Origin: Mycolicibacterium sp. CBMA 234
GTDB lineage: Bacteria > Actinomycetota > Actinomycetes > Mycobacteriales > Mycobacteriaceae
DNA length: 64,000 nt
Assembly: GCF_009729415.1 (NCBI RefSeq)
Contig: NZ_MPKW01000033.1
Coordinates: 1-64,000, forward strand
Reading direction: 5' to 3'
The position numbers and the translations under genes were made by a program. Within the stretch, counting starts at the first letter, position 1. Each line of letters starts with the position of its first letter. The notes below the pieces were generated by a model. The model saw nothing but the letters and a program-made list of their open reading frames with translations, did not search any database and had not been told where the DNA came from. Of this stretch, positions 33,301 through 43,550 are shown in pieces.

Positions 33301-36300
33301 GCGAGCCGTTCCGGGTCGGACAGAATGTCCCAATTGCCGTTCCGCAGTACCCCCAGCGCCACCGGACCGACAGGCCTTTTGTCCCGCACCGCCTTCTGTG
33401 CAGCCGAGAGGTCGGCCGGATGATGGCCCAGCACCGTGGCGCCGACAGCGTGGCCCCGCGACACCACGAGTCGGCGATAGGACGGCACCGCAGGCCGGTC
33501 GATGACCACGACATCGTCTCCCGGCCCGGGGTCCACCGGACCGATCGAAAAGAGCTCCAGTTCAACGCCTTTGAGAATAGTCGGCGGGGTTTCGCTCGGC
33601 ACGGTGCGGTCGCCGCCGAGCGCATTGACGGCCGCCGCCTCGGCTTGTTCGGTCGCGACCGGCCACAGCCCCAGCACCCGGCCACCATGCTCGGCGACGT
33701 CACCGGCTGCGTAGACGCCGGGGACCCGGGTCTGCATCCGGTCGTCAACCAGCACCCCTTTACCGACGGGAAGTCCTGCGTCCCTAGCCAATTCGATATT
33801 GGGCCGAATTCCGGTGGCGGCCAGGAACACTTCGCACTGCAAGACCCGGCCGTCCTTGAGCAACACCCCGGTAACCGCAGGATCGCCCCGCACTTCCGCC
33901 GTCTCCGCCTTGTGCGCCACGGTGATTCCCGCGCCTGCAAAATGGGCGGCCACTATCTGCGAGCACCGGGCGTCGATCTGCTTGCTCAGCAGCCTGCTGC
34001 CGCGTTCCAGGACGGTCACGTGCAGTCCGAGCTGCCGTAGGCAGTAGGCCGCTTCTAGACCCAACAGGCCACCGCCGGCCACCACCGCGTGCCGGGCCCG
34101 GCGCTCCTGCACATACGCACGGATGCGCATCGCATCAGCGGCACTGCGCAGCACCACACTGCCCGGCCGATCTAGCCCGGGAATGTCCGGCACCGCAGCG
34201 CTTGAGCCCATCGCGAGGATCAGCCGGTCGTACGGCAGGGTCTCGCCGGTGCCCAAACGCACCAGCTGCGAACGCAAATGGATACCCGTCGCCCAGGTGT
34301 TGAGCCAGGCGGTCACCCCGTGCTCGTCGTACCACTGCTCGGGCAGCAGGTACAAGCCCTGCATCGCAGACCGGCCGTAGACGAGCCGCGAGATACCCAT
34401 CCGGTTGTACAGGCCATGCGGTTCAGCTCCCACCAAATGGATTTCGCAGTCGGGGTGTCCGCGGCGCAGGAAATCCGCCGCCGTCACGCCGGCGATGCCA
34501 TTGCCGATCACCACGATGCTGACAATCGATCGGTCGAAGCTCACCGGTCTGCTCGCGGTGGTGCCAGCACGTTCCGGCGTCAGGGAGACCGTCACCTCGC
34601 CACCCTGAATCCGCGCGCAGCACGCCATCCGACTGGACTTGCCAAGACCCAGTCGATTGAGCGTCTTCAGTTCGTCGGCCTCAGCCGCCGACAGGCAGCT
34701 CATTCCCTCGACGATCGAGACGGGATCGGCTCCGCACACTCCCATCCGGCAACCCGCCTCGATCGCCTGCCCGCTGCTTTCGGCGACATCGAGCAGACTC
34801 ATCCCGATGTCCGCGCCGACGGGCTCCGATCCGGACTCGAAACGTACTCGCACAGCACTGGTTTCGGCGCCGGCCCGGGCAGGCATCTTCGGCGGGTTCA
34901 GCAGCACCGGTTCCGAGCGGGCGCCGGTGACATAGGCGAACTGCAGTTCACTGACCCGGGTGCGCGCCAGCCACCACAGCGTCAGCGCAGCGATCGCCAC
35001 GCTGATCGGCCAGCGCAACCAAGGCGCGTCGACTCCGGTGATCTGCCACAGCGAATCGGTGAGGATGGGTCCGGAGAACCAGTAGTAGGCGTTGATGGCG
35101 ACCGCCGCGAATCCGGCCGTCGCCATTGCCGGACTCAATGGGGTGACGGCCTGCAGCACGTAACAGAGCCCGACACTCACCAACACGAAAAGTGCCAGCA
35201 CACCGTACTTTTCGACCGTGGTTCCGCCGAGCCGGGAATGCACGGTGAAGAAGCCGATGATGAATCCGGGCAGGGCCGCCGCGAACAACACGCGAGGGGC
35301 GACCCACCGCGGCTCAGGATCGGCCATGTCGGCCTGCCAGGCCGCCCGTGGCTTGAAGTCATAGCAGTTCTTCGCGCACCCCACGCAAGACTCACAGTGG
35401 CTGTTCGGCGACGTCACGTAGGGCGTCTGCCCGTAGATGCGCTGCATCGGCAGCAGCGGACAGATGCTGGAGCACCACCCACTTTTGCCCTTGAACAGGA
35501 ACCCGCCGGTGAACGCCGACACGATGATCACAGCCAGTACGACACCCATCGCGGGACCGTTGTGATCCAAGCCGGCCACCCGCGCTCCGGCGATGCCGAA
35601 GAACAGCGCCGCGGCCATCAGGAACCCGTTGCGTGTCCACCATCCGGGTGCGGTTGCAGCCCGGCTGAAGCCCGCCACCCGCGGCAGTTGATTGGACGCC
35701 GACAGTGGGCAGATATTGCGCCACACCCCGGGCGCGACGAAGAACAGCGCAGGCCATAGCGGCACGATCACGCGGAAAAAAACGAACAACCCAGCGGCGG
35801 GCCGGACGAACAGCGCCACCACCACCGCCAGATAGACCAGCACGCTGCCCACCCGCACCACCTGCCACACCCGCCTCGAAACCTTGTGCGGCAGTTCGGT
35901 ATAGGGCGGGAACAGCTCCTTCGTTCCGGTCGGATCGATACCCAGGGCGCGTTCCGCCAGACGCAGCCCCGCCGGGCGCGCCTCCGTCGTCGCTGCCGCG
36001 GGAACCGGCACCTCGACGGCTTTCACCACCCGCATGGTCCGGGTCGGATCGTGGCCGGCTGCGCTGGCAGAAGGTTGCTCCGCCATCTGTGGTTTGGGGG
36101 CGTACAGCACGATGATCTCGGTGTGCCCCAACCGAATCACGTCTCCGGTGGCCAAGGTGCCCCGCCCGGTCAAGGGCACGCCGTTGACGCTGCTGCCGTT
36201 GCTACTGCCGAGGTCGACGACCGACAACGCCGTCGGGCTCGGCACCACCCGCAGATGGCGGCGGGACACCTCGGTGTCGGCGAGGTTGATGCCCTCACAA

Positions 36301-36389
36301 TCGCGGCCGAACAGCATCGGCCTGCTGACCGTGAACCTCCGCGGCGGCCGGCCCCATTCGCGGATCTCGATCACCGGCGGCTCAGCCAT
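33294..36389 (-). CDS. FHA / membrane Fe-S / ferredoxin-like / FAD reductase fusion, 1031 aa
   Basis: Domain order: FHA (about 22-95; MLFGRDCEG, VSRRHLRVV, GSSNGSSVNG); membrane region (about 175-475) with NosR/NapH-like ICPLS (Cys227), WCSSICP (306, 310) and a 4Fe-4S motif Cys332, 335, 338, 342; a 2Fe-2S ferredoxin-like domain (about 510-602; GCRMGVCGADPVSIVEGMSC) whose third usual Cys is Asp555; and a NirB/rubredoxin-reductase-like domain with FAD site VVIGNGIAGVTAADF (627 on), NAD site VVAGGGLLGLEAAY and GVYAAGDVAEHGG. It can carry electrons from NAD(P)H through FAD and Fe-S into the membrane. The FHA domain suggests control by the upstream Ser/Thr kinase. The physiological acceptor is unknown. 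Confidence 0.85.
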   Translation of the reverse strand: MAEPPVIEIREWGRPPRRFTVSRPMLFGRDCEGINLADTEVSRRHLRVVPSPTALSVVDLGSSNGSSVNGVPLTGRGTLATGDVIRLGHTEIIVLYAPKPQMAEQPSASAAGHDPTRTMRVVKAVEVPVPAAATTEARPAGLRLAERALGIDPTGTKELFPPYTELPHKVSRRVWQVVRVGSVLVYLAVVVALFVRPAAGLFVFFRVIVPLWPALFFVAPGVWRNICPLSASNQLPRVAGFSRAATAPGWWTRNGFLMAAALFFGIAGARVAGLDHNGPAMGVVLAVIIVSAFTGGFLFKGKSGWCSSICPLLPMQRIYGQTPYVTSPNSHCESCVGCAKNCYDFKPRAAWQADMADPEPRWVAPRVLFAAALPGFIIGFFTVHSRLGGTTVEKYGVLALFVLVSVGLCYVLQAVTPLSPAMATAGFAAVAINAYYWFSGPILTDSLWQITGVDAPWLRWPISVAIAALTLWWLARTRVSELQFAYVTGARSEPVLLNPPKMPARAGAETSAVRVRFESGSEPVGADIGMSLLDVAESSGQAIEAGCRMGVCGADPVSIVEGMSCLSAAEADELKTLNRLGLGKSSRMACCARIQGGEVTVSLTPERAGTTASRPVSFDRSIVSIVVIGNGIAGVTAADFLRRGHPDCEIHLVGAEPHGLYNRMGISRLVYGRSAMQGLYLLPEQWYDEHGVTAWLNTWATGIHLRSQLVRLGTGETLPYDRLILAMGSSAAVPDIPGLDRPGSVVLRSAADAMRIRAYVQERRARHAVVAGGGLLGLEAAYCLRQLGLHVTVLERGSRLLSKQIDARCSQIVAAHFAGAGITVAHKAETAEVRGDPAVTGVLLKDGRVLQCEVFLAATGIRPNIELARDAGLPVGKGVLVDDRMQTRVPGVYAAGDVAEHGGRVLGLWPVATEQAEAAAVNALGGDRTVPSETPPTILKGVELELFSIGPVDPGPGDDVVVIDRPAVPSYRRLVVSRGHAVGATVLGHHPADLSAAQKAVRDKRPVGPVALGVLRNGNWDILSDPERLAH

Positions 36390-36512
36390 GGTCAGCTCCC
36401 CGAGAAGTCGTCACCACGCGGCGCCCGAATGATCTGGGCGAAAATCTCGGGGTCAGCTTAGGGCTGTCGGCGCCGGTCCGCTGGCCGATCGGCGCTTTCT
36501 GCCAGGTGGCCG

Positions 36513-38507
36513 CTAATCGCCTGTCCGGACGAACTTGTCGGTGAAGTCTCCGCCTTTGCACGCGGCGCCGGTCGACGCGTTCGTCCCGTGCCCATCGAGC
36601 ACCGGGATCGGATCTTGCAGCGGGGCCGGCAACGGGTATTCGGCCGTGATCTTGGTGTGCGTGGACCCGCCGAGCGGGCATGGGACGGTCCCTTCCTGCG
36701 CCATGGTCCACTTGCCATCGGCGAAGATCAGCGTCACGACACCTTCAACGGCATGGAATGCGCTCACGCAGCGGTCACCCGTACGCAGGCAGTAGGTCCG
36801 GACCTGAAGATCGGACTGGCCCGGCGGAAAGCTGCCGTCGGTGTAGATCAAGTTCTCGTGATAGCGCCCACGCAGCGTCGAGGCCGGGGACGTGGTGCGC
36901 GGCGGCAGCGTGGCTGGGTCGGGCACGCTGCTCGGGTCACCGTCGCCAGTGCGGGTGAACGTCACGATCTTCTTGACGCTGCCGCAGCCGTTCGCGGTGA
37001 CCCGGGTGGTGTCACCGGCCAAGGTGCCATCGGGTTTCGGGGTCAAGGTGAACACCACCCACGCTTCGGTCGGCGTTTCATTTGGCGCCTGACTGCATTT
37101 CACCGAACTCGTCGTTACCGCAACCCAATCGCCGGCGAGCTGGTCGAAGGTCAGATTGGAGACCAGCACGACGCCGCTGGTACCGGTGTAGGACGCATTC
37201 GCGATGCAGCCGCTCGACCCGCATGCCGACCGCACCTCCCAGGTACCCGTCGTCGTTGCCCCACCGGCGATCGGTGCACCTTCCAGGTCCGTGGGCGCAC
37301 CGTATTCGGCCCGGTAGCTGCCGCTGAAGCCGGTTCCAGCGGCGGTGGCGGCCGCGCTGGCCCCGGTCGGGGTTGCAGTTGGCGCCCCGGGTGCATGACC
37401 TCCCCGGCCGAGCAGTTTCACACCGGCGAACACCGCACCGGCGACAAGAAGCAAGGCAACAACGGCAAGGACTGCGATGAGCGCGCCCGAGCGCGACGAC
37501 CGCGTCGCCGGCGGAGTCAGCTGCGGCGGTGCAAGTTGTTGGACAGACGGCGGCGGCTGCGGCGCCGTGAACCCGGCCCTGGTCGGTTGACTGCGAAAAT
37601 CATTGGGCGGCATCTGGACTGGATGCGTCGCCTGCTGCTGAAGCGCCTGCGCGAACTCCTGACAGCTGCCGTACCGCGCAGCCGGCGTCTTGGACATCGC
37701 GCGGGCCAGTACCGGGTCGAGGTCTCGGAGTTCCGGGCGGTGTTCCCCCAGCGACGGCGCCGGGGCGGTGACATGTTTGGTGATCACCACCGCCGGATTG
37801 CTGTCGGCGTATGGCGGGTCCCCTGTGAGAAGTTGGAATGCGGTGCACGCCAACGCATATTGGTCGGTGCGCCCGTCCATCGCCTCACCGCGAAGCTGCT
37901 CGGGCGCGGCGTACGCCACCGTGCCCACCGCCATGTTCGTGGCGGTCAAACCTGACGTGTCGTTCATCGGCCGGGCGATGCCGAAGTCAGCGAGGTAGAT
38001 GCGCGACGTCTCGGAGTCCAGCAAGATGTTGGCCGGCTTAACATCCCGGTGCAGCAGCCCGCGCTGATGCGCATGGTCCAGTGCCGAGGCGACGGCGGTG
38101 ATGATCGGCAGCGCGACCTCGGGTGGCATGCCAGCCGGATAGTGATCTCGCAACAGCCTGGCGGCGTCGGTGCCGGCCACGTAGTCCATCGATATCCAGA
38201 GCTGGCCGTCGCACTCCCCCCGGTCGTGAACGCCAAGGATGTTGGGATGCGACAAGGTGGAGACCAGGTCGGCCTCCCGCAGGAACCGTGGCCCGTATTC
38301 CGGGTCTGACATCAGCTCGGCCGACAACACCTTCACCGCATCTAGGCGCGGCAACCGCGGATGGGAAGCCAGATAGACACTGCCCATTCCGCCCGCGCCC
38401 AATTTCCGCCGGATCGTGTAGCCGGCGAAAACCTGACCCTCGTTGAGGAGCACGGGCAAATCGTAGGCCCGCTGCGCTGCCCGCGCTGGCAACGTCGACA
38501 AATCCAC
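36513..38507 (-). CDS. PknF-like transmembrane Ser/Thr protein kinase, 664 aa
   Basis: Kinase domain at about 28-290: [20 protein letters not shown], catalytic Lys59 (DAVKV), [12 protein letters not shown] (153 on), DFG (174-176) and [20 protein letters not shown] Pro-rich linker leads to one TM (about 341-363), then a 300-residue extracytoplasmic domain with paired cysteines and two similar halves ([27 protein letters not shown]). The start may be GTG 38507 or a later GTG. It ends 123 bases before the FHA-redox fusion on the same strand, so that protein is the obvious substrate or partner. Confidence 0.9.
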   Translation of the reverse strand: MDLSTLPARAAQRAYDLPVLLNEGQVFAGYTIRRKLGAGGMGSVYLASHPRLPRLDAVKVLSAELMSDPEYGPRFLREADLVSTLSHPNILGVHDRGECDGQLWISMDYVAGTDAARLLRDHYPAGMPPEVALPIITAVASALDHAHQRGLLHRDVKPANILLDSETSRIYLADFGIARPMNDTSGLTATNMAVGTVAYAAPEQLRGEAMDGRTDQYALACTAFQLLTGDPPYADSNPAVVITKHVTAPAPSLGEHRPELRDLDPVLARAMSKTPAARYGSCQEFAQALQQQATHPVQMPPNDFRSQPTRAGFTAPQPPPSVQQLAPPQLTPPATRSSRSGALIAVLAVVALLLVAGAVFAGVKLLGRGGHAPGAPTATPTGASAAATAAGTGFSGSYRAEYGAPTDLEGAPIAGGATTTGTWEVRSACGSSGCIANASYTGTSGVVLVSNLTFDQLAGDWVAVTTSSVKCSQAPNETPTEAWVVFTLTPKPDGTLAGDTTRVTANGCGSVKKIVTFTRTGDGDPSSVPDPATLPPRTTSPASTLRGRYHENLIYTDGSFPPGQSDLQVRTYCLRTGDRCVSAFHAVEGVVTLIFADGKWTMAQEGTVPCPLGGSTHTKITAEYPLPAPLQDPIPVLDGHGTNASTGAACKGGDFTDKFVRTGD

Positions 38508-38559
38508 CCAGCGGACCGAGTAGCCCCGCGGCGGCCACGGCGTCGTTTACAGTCCGACG

Positions 38560-39927
38560 ATGCCCGCCGCTGCGCTGAACCGTCTGACCGAAGCACTGCC
38601 TGCCGGCGCGGTGATCACCGACCTGGACATCATCGAGACCTATCGCCGAGATTCCGCGGCGGATCCAAACGCCGGCACCCCGCAGGCCGTCGTGCGTCCG
38701 ACCAGTACGGCTGACGTTCAGCAGGTGTTGCGCTGGGCGTCCGAGCACCGCATTGCCGTGGTGCCGCGTGGCGCAGGTTCGGGCCTGTCCGGTGGCGCCG
38801 ACGCCGTCGACGGCTCGGTGGTGCTGAGTACCGAACGCATGCGAGAAATCCGAATTGATCCAGCCACCCGAACCGCAGTGGCGCAGCCGGGTTTGACCAA
38901 CACCGAAGTCAAGCAGGCCGCGGCCGCCCACGGCCTGTGGTACCCGCCCGATCCGTCGTCCATCGACATCTCGTCGATCGGCGGCAATGCGGCGACCAAC
39001 GCGGGCGGGCTCTGCTGCGTGAAGTACGGCGTCACAGGCGATTACGTGCTCGGCATGGAAGTGGTGCTGGCCGACGGCACCGCACTGCGGCTGGGCGGTC
39101 CCCTCCTGAAAGATGTTGCGGGACTGTCCTTGACGAAGCTGTTCATCGGCTCGGAAGGCATTTTGGGCGTCATCACCGAGGTCACCCTGCGGTTGCTCCC
39201 TGCCCAGCCGCCGGCCTCGACTGTGGTGGCTGTATTCACCTCGGTCGAGGACGCCGCGAACGCCGTCGTGGCCATCACCGGCGAAATGCGCCCGGCGATG
39301 CTGGAATTCATGGATCACGCGAGCATCAACGCCGTCGAGGACCACCTGCACATGGGCCTCGACCGGTCTGCGCGCGCCATGCTGCTGATGCAGTCCGATG
39401 CGCCGGGGGCCGCCGCCGAGGAAGTGGCGACCATCATCGCGAACTGCGAGAAGTGGGGTGCCACCGAGGTTTACGCCACCGACGATCCGGCCGAGGGCGC
39501 CGCGTTCACCGCAGCCCGCCGCGGCATGTTCGCCGCGGTCGAGCGGCTCGGCAGCTTGTTACTGGAGGATGTGGGCGTCCCGATCCCCCAACTGCCCGCG
39601 ATGGTCACCGGGGTTGAGGACATCGCCGACGACTGCGACGTGAGGATCTACATGGTGGCGCATGCCGGTGACGGCAACACCCACCCGATCATCGTGTACG
39701 ACCCCAGCGACGCCGATGGCACCGACCGCGCCCAGCGGGCATTCGCGCGAATCATGGAGTTGGCCATCGGACTTGGCGGCACCATCACCGGTGAACACGG
39801 TGTCGGACGACTCAAGCGGGACTGGCTGCCCAGCCAGCTCGGCGACGACGCGATGGCACTGACCCGACGCATCAAGGACGCATTGGACCCGCAGGGGATT
39901 CTCAATCCCGGCGCGGTGCTGCGCTAG
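38560..39927 (+). CDS. FAD-linked 2-hydroxyacid oxidase/dehydrogenase (GlcD type), 455 aa
   Basis: PCMH-type FAD domain: VVRPTSTADVQQVLRWASEH, VVPRGAGSGLSGGADAVDGS and PPDPSSIDISSIGGNAATNA. The C-terminal domain has AHAGDGNTHPIIVYD and ITGEHGVGRLKRDWL, with the conserved His residues of glycolate and D-lactate oxidases. It oxidises a 2-hydroxyacid (glycolate, D-lactate or similar). No GlcE or GlcF partner is adjacent. Its last 4 bases overlap the convergent ABC1-family gene. Confidence 0.9.
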   Translation: MPAAALNRLTEALPAGAVITDLDIIETYRRDSAADPNAGTPQAVVRPTSTADVQQVLRWASEHRIAVVPRGAGSGLSGGADAVDGSVVLSTERMREIRIDPATRTAVAQPGLTNTEVKQAAAAHGLWYPPDPSSIDISSIGGNAATNAGGLCCVKYGVTGDYVLGMEVVLADGTALRLGGPLLKDVAGLSLTKLFIGSEGILGVITEVTLRLLPAQPPASTVVAVFTSVEDAANAVVAITGEMRPAMLEFMDHASINAVEDHLHMGLDRSARAMLLMQSDAPGAAAEEVATIIANCEKWGATEVYATDDPAEGAAFTAARRGMFAAVERLGSLLLEDVGVPIPQLPAMVTGVEDIADDCDVRIYMVAHAGDGNTHPIIVYDPSDADGTDRAQRAFARIMELAIGLGGTITGEHGVGRLKRDWLPSQLGDDAMALTRRIKDALDPQGILNPGAVLR

Positions 39928-41372
39928 CGCCCCTGCAGGCCATAGGGCAGACCGCGGCGTCGGACCCAGCTGTCGTGCGCCACCCCCAGCGGGGTGAAAG
40001 GCGCTGCAATACCGTCTAATTCATCCAGCACCGCCCGCGGATGAAAGGTCGCGTCCAGCTTGCTGTAGAGGGCTGCTTGACCCATCTCGATCCGCGACAT
40101 CATCACGAACTCGGCGGGGATGGCGAGGTGCCGCAGCGGATGGTCGGTGGCCCGCACGTCGATCATCGTTCGAATCAACCGCTCAACGGAGTCGCTGGTG
40201 TATGTCGCCGGCTGTGGAATCACCAACTCGTACATAATGTCTCGCCAGTACCGCATGACGGCGGCAGGAGTCAGGGCAGCCCCGTCCGCCAGAAAGCCAC
40301 CATCGATCATCAGCTGGTGCAGGTCCTGTTCGCGGCCATCGAGGGTATGGCGACCGACGGAGGTGATCACCGAACGCTGCCGTTCGGTCAGCGTTCTGAC
40401 ACAGCCGAAGTCCACAAACCCGACTGTCCCGTCCTCGCCGAACCGGCAGTTCCAGGGATGCGGGTCGCAGTGGTACATCGATCCATTGCGGTAGGACCCG
40501 GTCAGAAAGCGGAAAATGACCTCTGCCCACGTGTTTTTCAGTGACGGGTCCGCCCGTTGCGCCGCAGCCCAGTCCAGACCGTCGAGGTAGGTCATGGTCA
40601 GCACCTGGTCGCCAGATGCCTCGCTGACCAATTCGGGCACCCGGATGAACGGGTGGTCCCGGTACAGCCGGCTGAAGGCGATGATGTTGGCCGCCTCGCG
40701 CCGATAGTCGACTTCTTCGGCGATACGCTCCGCAGCTTCGGACGCCATCACCCTGACCCCGGCGGTTTCCGCCCCGATGCCGACCTGAATCATCTGCCAG
40801 AACGCAACCAGCAGTTCGGTATTCGCCAAATCCGCGCGCATAGCGGCGGCCACGCCCGGATATTGCACCTTGACGGCAACCCGACGCCCGTCGGCCAGCG
40901 TGGCCTGATGTACCTGCCCAATCGACGCGGTCGCCATCGGCTCAGCGCAGAAGTCAGTGAACACCCGATCCACGGGCTGCCTGATGTCCGCCTCGATCAG
41001 CTCAAGGACCTTATCGACCGGCATGCTGGGGGCATCGGCCTGCAGCTGGTACATCGCCCTTTGATAGGGCGCGAACTCGTGGGAGCCGATCCTGGTGGTG
41101 TCGATCATGGACGTCATCTGAGCGGCCTTCATCAGCACACCCTTTGAGCGGCCGAACAATTCGAGATAGCGCGCCGCATTGCGGTCGTGGAATTTCTCGA
41201 CCGCGCCGGCGGTACCGGCCCGCTCACGAACGCCGGCTACGACGCGCCCGCCCACCGTGCGGATCGCCAACCCGGCCACCAGGGACGCGCGGCGCACACG
41301 GCCTGTCGCCAGATCTTCAGACACCAATCCTCCGCCTGCCAGTCGTGTCGCCTCGTCTGCGCACGCTAGCAA
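39924..41372 (-). CDS. ABC1/UbiB (AarF) family atypical kinase, 482 aa
   Basis: Typical ABC1 motifs: MATASIGQVHQATLADGRRV with VAVKVQYPG (catalytic Lys), EVDYRREAANIIAFSR, YHCDPHPWNCRF and VGFVDFGCVR. The family-specific KxGQ motif appears as KAAQ (VLMKAAQMTSM), a Gly-to-Ala change seen in some bacterial members. These proteins act in quinone or lipid metabolism as ATPases or kinases. A membrane-anchored C-terminus is not evident. Confidence 0.88.
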   Translation of the reverse strand: MLACADEATRLAGGGLVSEDLATGRVRRASLVAGLAIRTVGGRVVAGVRERAGTAGAVEKFHDRNAARYLELFGRSKGVLMKAAQMTSMIDTTRIGSHEFAPYQRAMYQLQADAPSMPVDKVLELIEADIRQPVDRVFTDFCAEPMATASIGQVHQATLADGRRVAVKVQYPGVAAAMRADLANTELLVAFWQMIQVGIGAETAGVRVMASEAAERIAEEVDYRREAANIIAFSRLYRDHPFIRVPELVSEASGDQVLTMTYLDGLDWAAAQRADPSLKNTWAEVIFRFLTGSYRNGSMYHCDPHPWNCRFGEDGTVGFVDFGCVRTLTERQRSVITSVGRHTLDGREQDLHQLMIDGGFLADGAALTPAAVMRYWRDIMYELVIPQPATYTSDSVERLIRTMIDVRATDHPLRHLAIPAEFVMMSRIEMGQAALYSKLDATFHPRAVLDELDGIAAPFTPLGVAHDSWVRRRGLPYGLQGR

Positions 41373-41442
41373 ACGCCGAGTCGATCCCGACCGCCAGCAT
41401 CGCGGTCCCGTTCGGCGAGAAACAAATCGCAGCGGTTACCGC

Positions 41443-41709
41443 TCACACGGTGCCGGTGCGCATCTCGACATGCGCCCGGACCCGTCCGGCGTCATCGCAC
41501 CAACCCTTGCTCGCAGCGAACTCCAGCATCCCGGTCAGGTGCTGCCGCCACTGCTCGTCGTCACCGCGCCCAGCCAGTTCCGTCAACACGTCCGGGGCGA
41601 TCCAGGCGTGTTCGGACGCCTCGATCACCACTTTGAAGGACTTGAAGTCGTCTGGTTCACGCACCTCGACGATCGGCGGGACCTGGGTGGGATCGATGTG
41701 CAGGTACAT
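41443..41709 (-). CDS. Conserved small hypothetical protein, 88 aa
   Basis: A much longer open frame covers the region, but AAGGAG lies just before ATG 41709. The protein from there (MYLHIDPTQVPPIVEVREPD) has normal codon use, while the upstream part does not. It reads as a compact domain ending LEFAASKGWCDDAGRVRAHV. Family not recognised. It is divergent from the helix-bundle gene at 41851. Confidence 0.7.
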   Translation of the reverse strand: MYLHIDPTQVPPIVEVREPDDFKSFKVVIEASEHAWIAPDVLTELAGRGDDEQWRQHLTGMLEFAASKGWCDDAGRVRAHVEMRTGTV

Positions 41710-41850
41710 CTGGACTCCTTCGTTCGGCAGTTCGCTCGGATTGTGCGCGTTGATGACCGCTGGAAGCCTCCGCTGTCCCACAGCGTGACGAAAAGTCGAT
41801 CTCACATGCGCGTCGCCTGCAGGTAACCAACGATCCGTACAGTCGCTGTC

Positions 41851-42282
41851 GTGTCCGCAGAATCCGACCTCACCGAGCAGACCTTCCGGGCTCTGCTCAC
41901 AGCGGCGGTTGCGCAGGGCCGGAGGCCACCGCACACCACGACCATCGGACCCGCCTGCTGGATTGCCATCGACATCCTGGCCCGCGATCATCCCGATGCC
42001 ACCCCCGACCAGATCGTGGCCGCGTTTGATGCGTTCGCTATCGAGCACCCCCAGGTCGGGCGGGCCGAGGTTCACCCCGAGCTCGACCCCCTGACCGCGC
42101 GGGCAGCCGAATTCGCCGCCATCGAAGCCTTGACGGCGCAGTTGACCATCACCTATCCGAACGTCGACCCAGGGACGGTGGCGGCCGTGGTGCGGCGTAT
42201 TCACGCCGATTTCCACGATCACGCCGTGCGCGAGTTCATCCCGCTGTTCGTCGAGCAGGCAGCGCACCGGAAACTCGCTTAG
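41851..42282 (+). CDS. Three-helix-bundle domain protein, 143 aa
   Basis: Starts at GTG 41851. All-helical. The C-terminal 55 residues (LTAQLTITYPNVDPGTVAAV, then RRIHADFHDHAVREFIPLFV) match the small three-helix dimerisation domain common in mycobacterial hypotheticals. The N-terminal half (PDQIVAAFDAFAIEHPQVGR) is of unknown role. The gene converges with the adenylate cyclase. Confidence 0.7.
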   Translation: MSAESDLTEQTFRALLTAAVAQGRRPPHTTTIGPACWIAIDILARDHPDATPDQIVAAFDAFAIEHPQVGRAEVHPELDPLTARAAEFAAIEALTAQLTITYPNVDPGTVAAVVRRIHADFHDHAVREFIPLFVEQAAHRKLA

Positions 42283-42371
42283 CGAAAGCTTCGGCCAGCC
42301 CATCTGGAAGCACCATTCCGTCGGCAATTCTTTTGCGGACATGGCGACCAAATCGACTGCCGCACGGCAAC

Positions 42372-43481
42372 TTACGCGGTACGCCGCCGGGCGCTGTGCA
42401 CCAGCACCTCAGCACGAATCCCCTTGAAGTGACGCGGTCCCACGGTTGACCAGTCGATGCCCGCCGCGTCGCCGACCGCCGCACGCACCGCGTCGGTGAC
42501 CCACACCGTCCCGGCCGGCGCGGCGCCGGTGACACGGCTGGCGAGGTTGACCGGACTGCCGAACCAATCACCGGACCGGCTGACCGCGGGCCCGAGCGCG
42601 ACGCCGACCCGCAAGCGCGGGAACGCCGCCGCCTCCGCGGCCGCTTCGAGGTCCAAGACCGTCATCAAGAGCTTCAACGGGTCGGCGCAGACCAGCATCA
42701 CCGCGTCACCGATTGTCTTGACGAATTGAACGGGTCCCTCGACCACGTCGCGCGTCAGGTCTCCCAACCTGCCCGCGACCAGTCCCAATTCCTCCGGTGG
42801 CAGGACCTCGCCCAACTTGGTGAATCCGACCACATCCGCGAACGCCACCGCGACCTGACGGGCACCCGGAACGCTGCCGGTCGCCCGCTCCAGCGCAGTG
42901 ATCGCCTCGGTCTCGAACGAATGCCGTAACGCCACCCGCATCAGTTCATCGACCAACGGACCGAGCACCGGCTCTGCGTTGTTGGCCAGCACCTCCAAGG
43001 CCTCTGCCAGTTCCACCTCGGTGGTGCCGGGATGCACCGATACTTCGATGGCGGCATAGCGCATGTTCGCCGCCGCGGCAGACAGCCCCTCCATCAGCGA
43101 CCGCAGGATCACAAGAACCTGCTCCTCACCCATTCCCGTCTCGATAAGCCGCGCCGCCCACAACACGGATTCGGCATCCGCTCGCGGCTGGAGAGCATCG
43201 GCATCGACCCGAACCAGTCCGATGGCGCGGTGCATGCGCTCCAACAGATCGAGGCTGACCCTGCTGTGCACCGAAATGTGCCGCGCCGTCACGAGTGTGC
43301 CGTCGTCGCCGATCGCCCGGAGCGCCGGGAGAAACATCGGACTGAATTGCCCGCGAATCTGATCCGCGTCGAACCCACGGTCGAGCAACCAGGACACGAG
43401 CTCAGCGCGCTCGTGCCAGGCAGGGCCCTCCAGCCCGTCGAACACCCCTGTGGTCTCTGGGCCATCGTGATCGGCCGTCAC
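42372..43481 (-). CDS. Class III adenylate cyclase, Rv1264-like (pH-responsive type), 369 aa
   Basis: The N-terminal 200 residues are helical and align by eye with the autoinhibitory domain of M. tuberculosis Rv1264 (AELVSWLLDRGFDADQIRGQ, LLERMHRAIGLVRVD, MRYAAIEVSVHPGTTEVELA). The cyclase domain has the metal Asp in VAVAFADVVGFTKLGE, the Lys and second Asp in FVKTIGDAVMLVC, and Asn/Arg in DWFGSPVNLASRV, so all catalytic residues are present. Rv1264 is switched on by acid. Divergent, with 69 bases between, from a ClC antiporter gene. Confidence 0.9.
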   Translation of the reverse strand: MTADHDGPETTGVFDGLEGPAWHERAELVSWLLDRGFDADQIRGQFSPMFLPALRAIGDDGTLVTARHISVHSRVSLDLLERMHRAIGLVRVDADALQPRADAESVLWAARLIETGMGEEQVLVILRSLMEGLSAAAANMRYAAIEVSVHPGTTEVELAEALEVLANNAEPVLGPLVDELMRVALRHSFETEAITALERATGSVPGARQVAVAFADVVGFTKLGEVLPPEELGLVAGRLGDLTRDVVEGPVQFVKTIGDAVMLVCADPLKLLMTVLDLEAAAEAAAFPRLRVGVALGPAVSRSGDWFGSPVNLASRVTGAAPAGTVWVTDAVRAAVGDAAGIDWSTVGPRHFKGIRAEVLVHSARRRTA

Positions 43482-43550
43482 CGGGTCAAAAGTACATCGG
43501 CTCGCGCGTCAAACGGCACGCATTCGCCTCAGATCCGATAGAGATACCGA

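Noticed and set aside
41710-42351. N-terminal extension of the 88-aa protein to 302 aa
   Set aside because: It would lie antisense to the helix-bundle gene at 41851-42282 and lacks codon bias; AAGGAG before ATG 41709 marks the true start.
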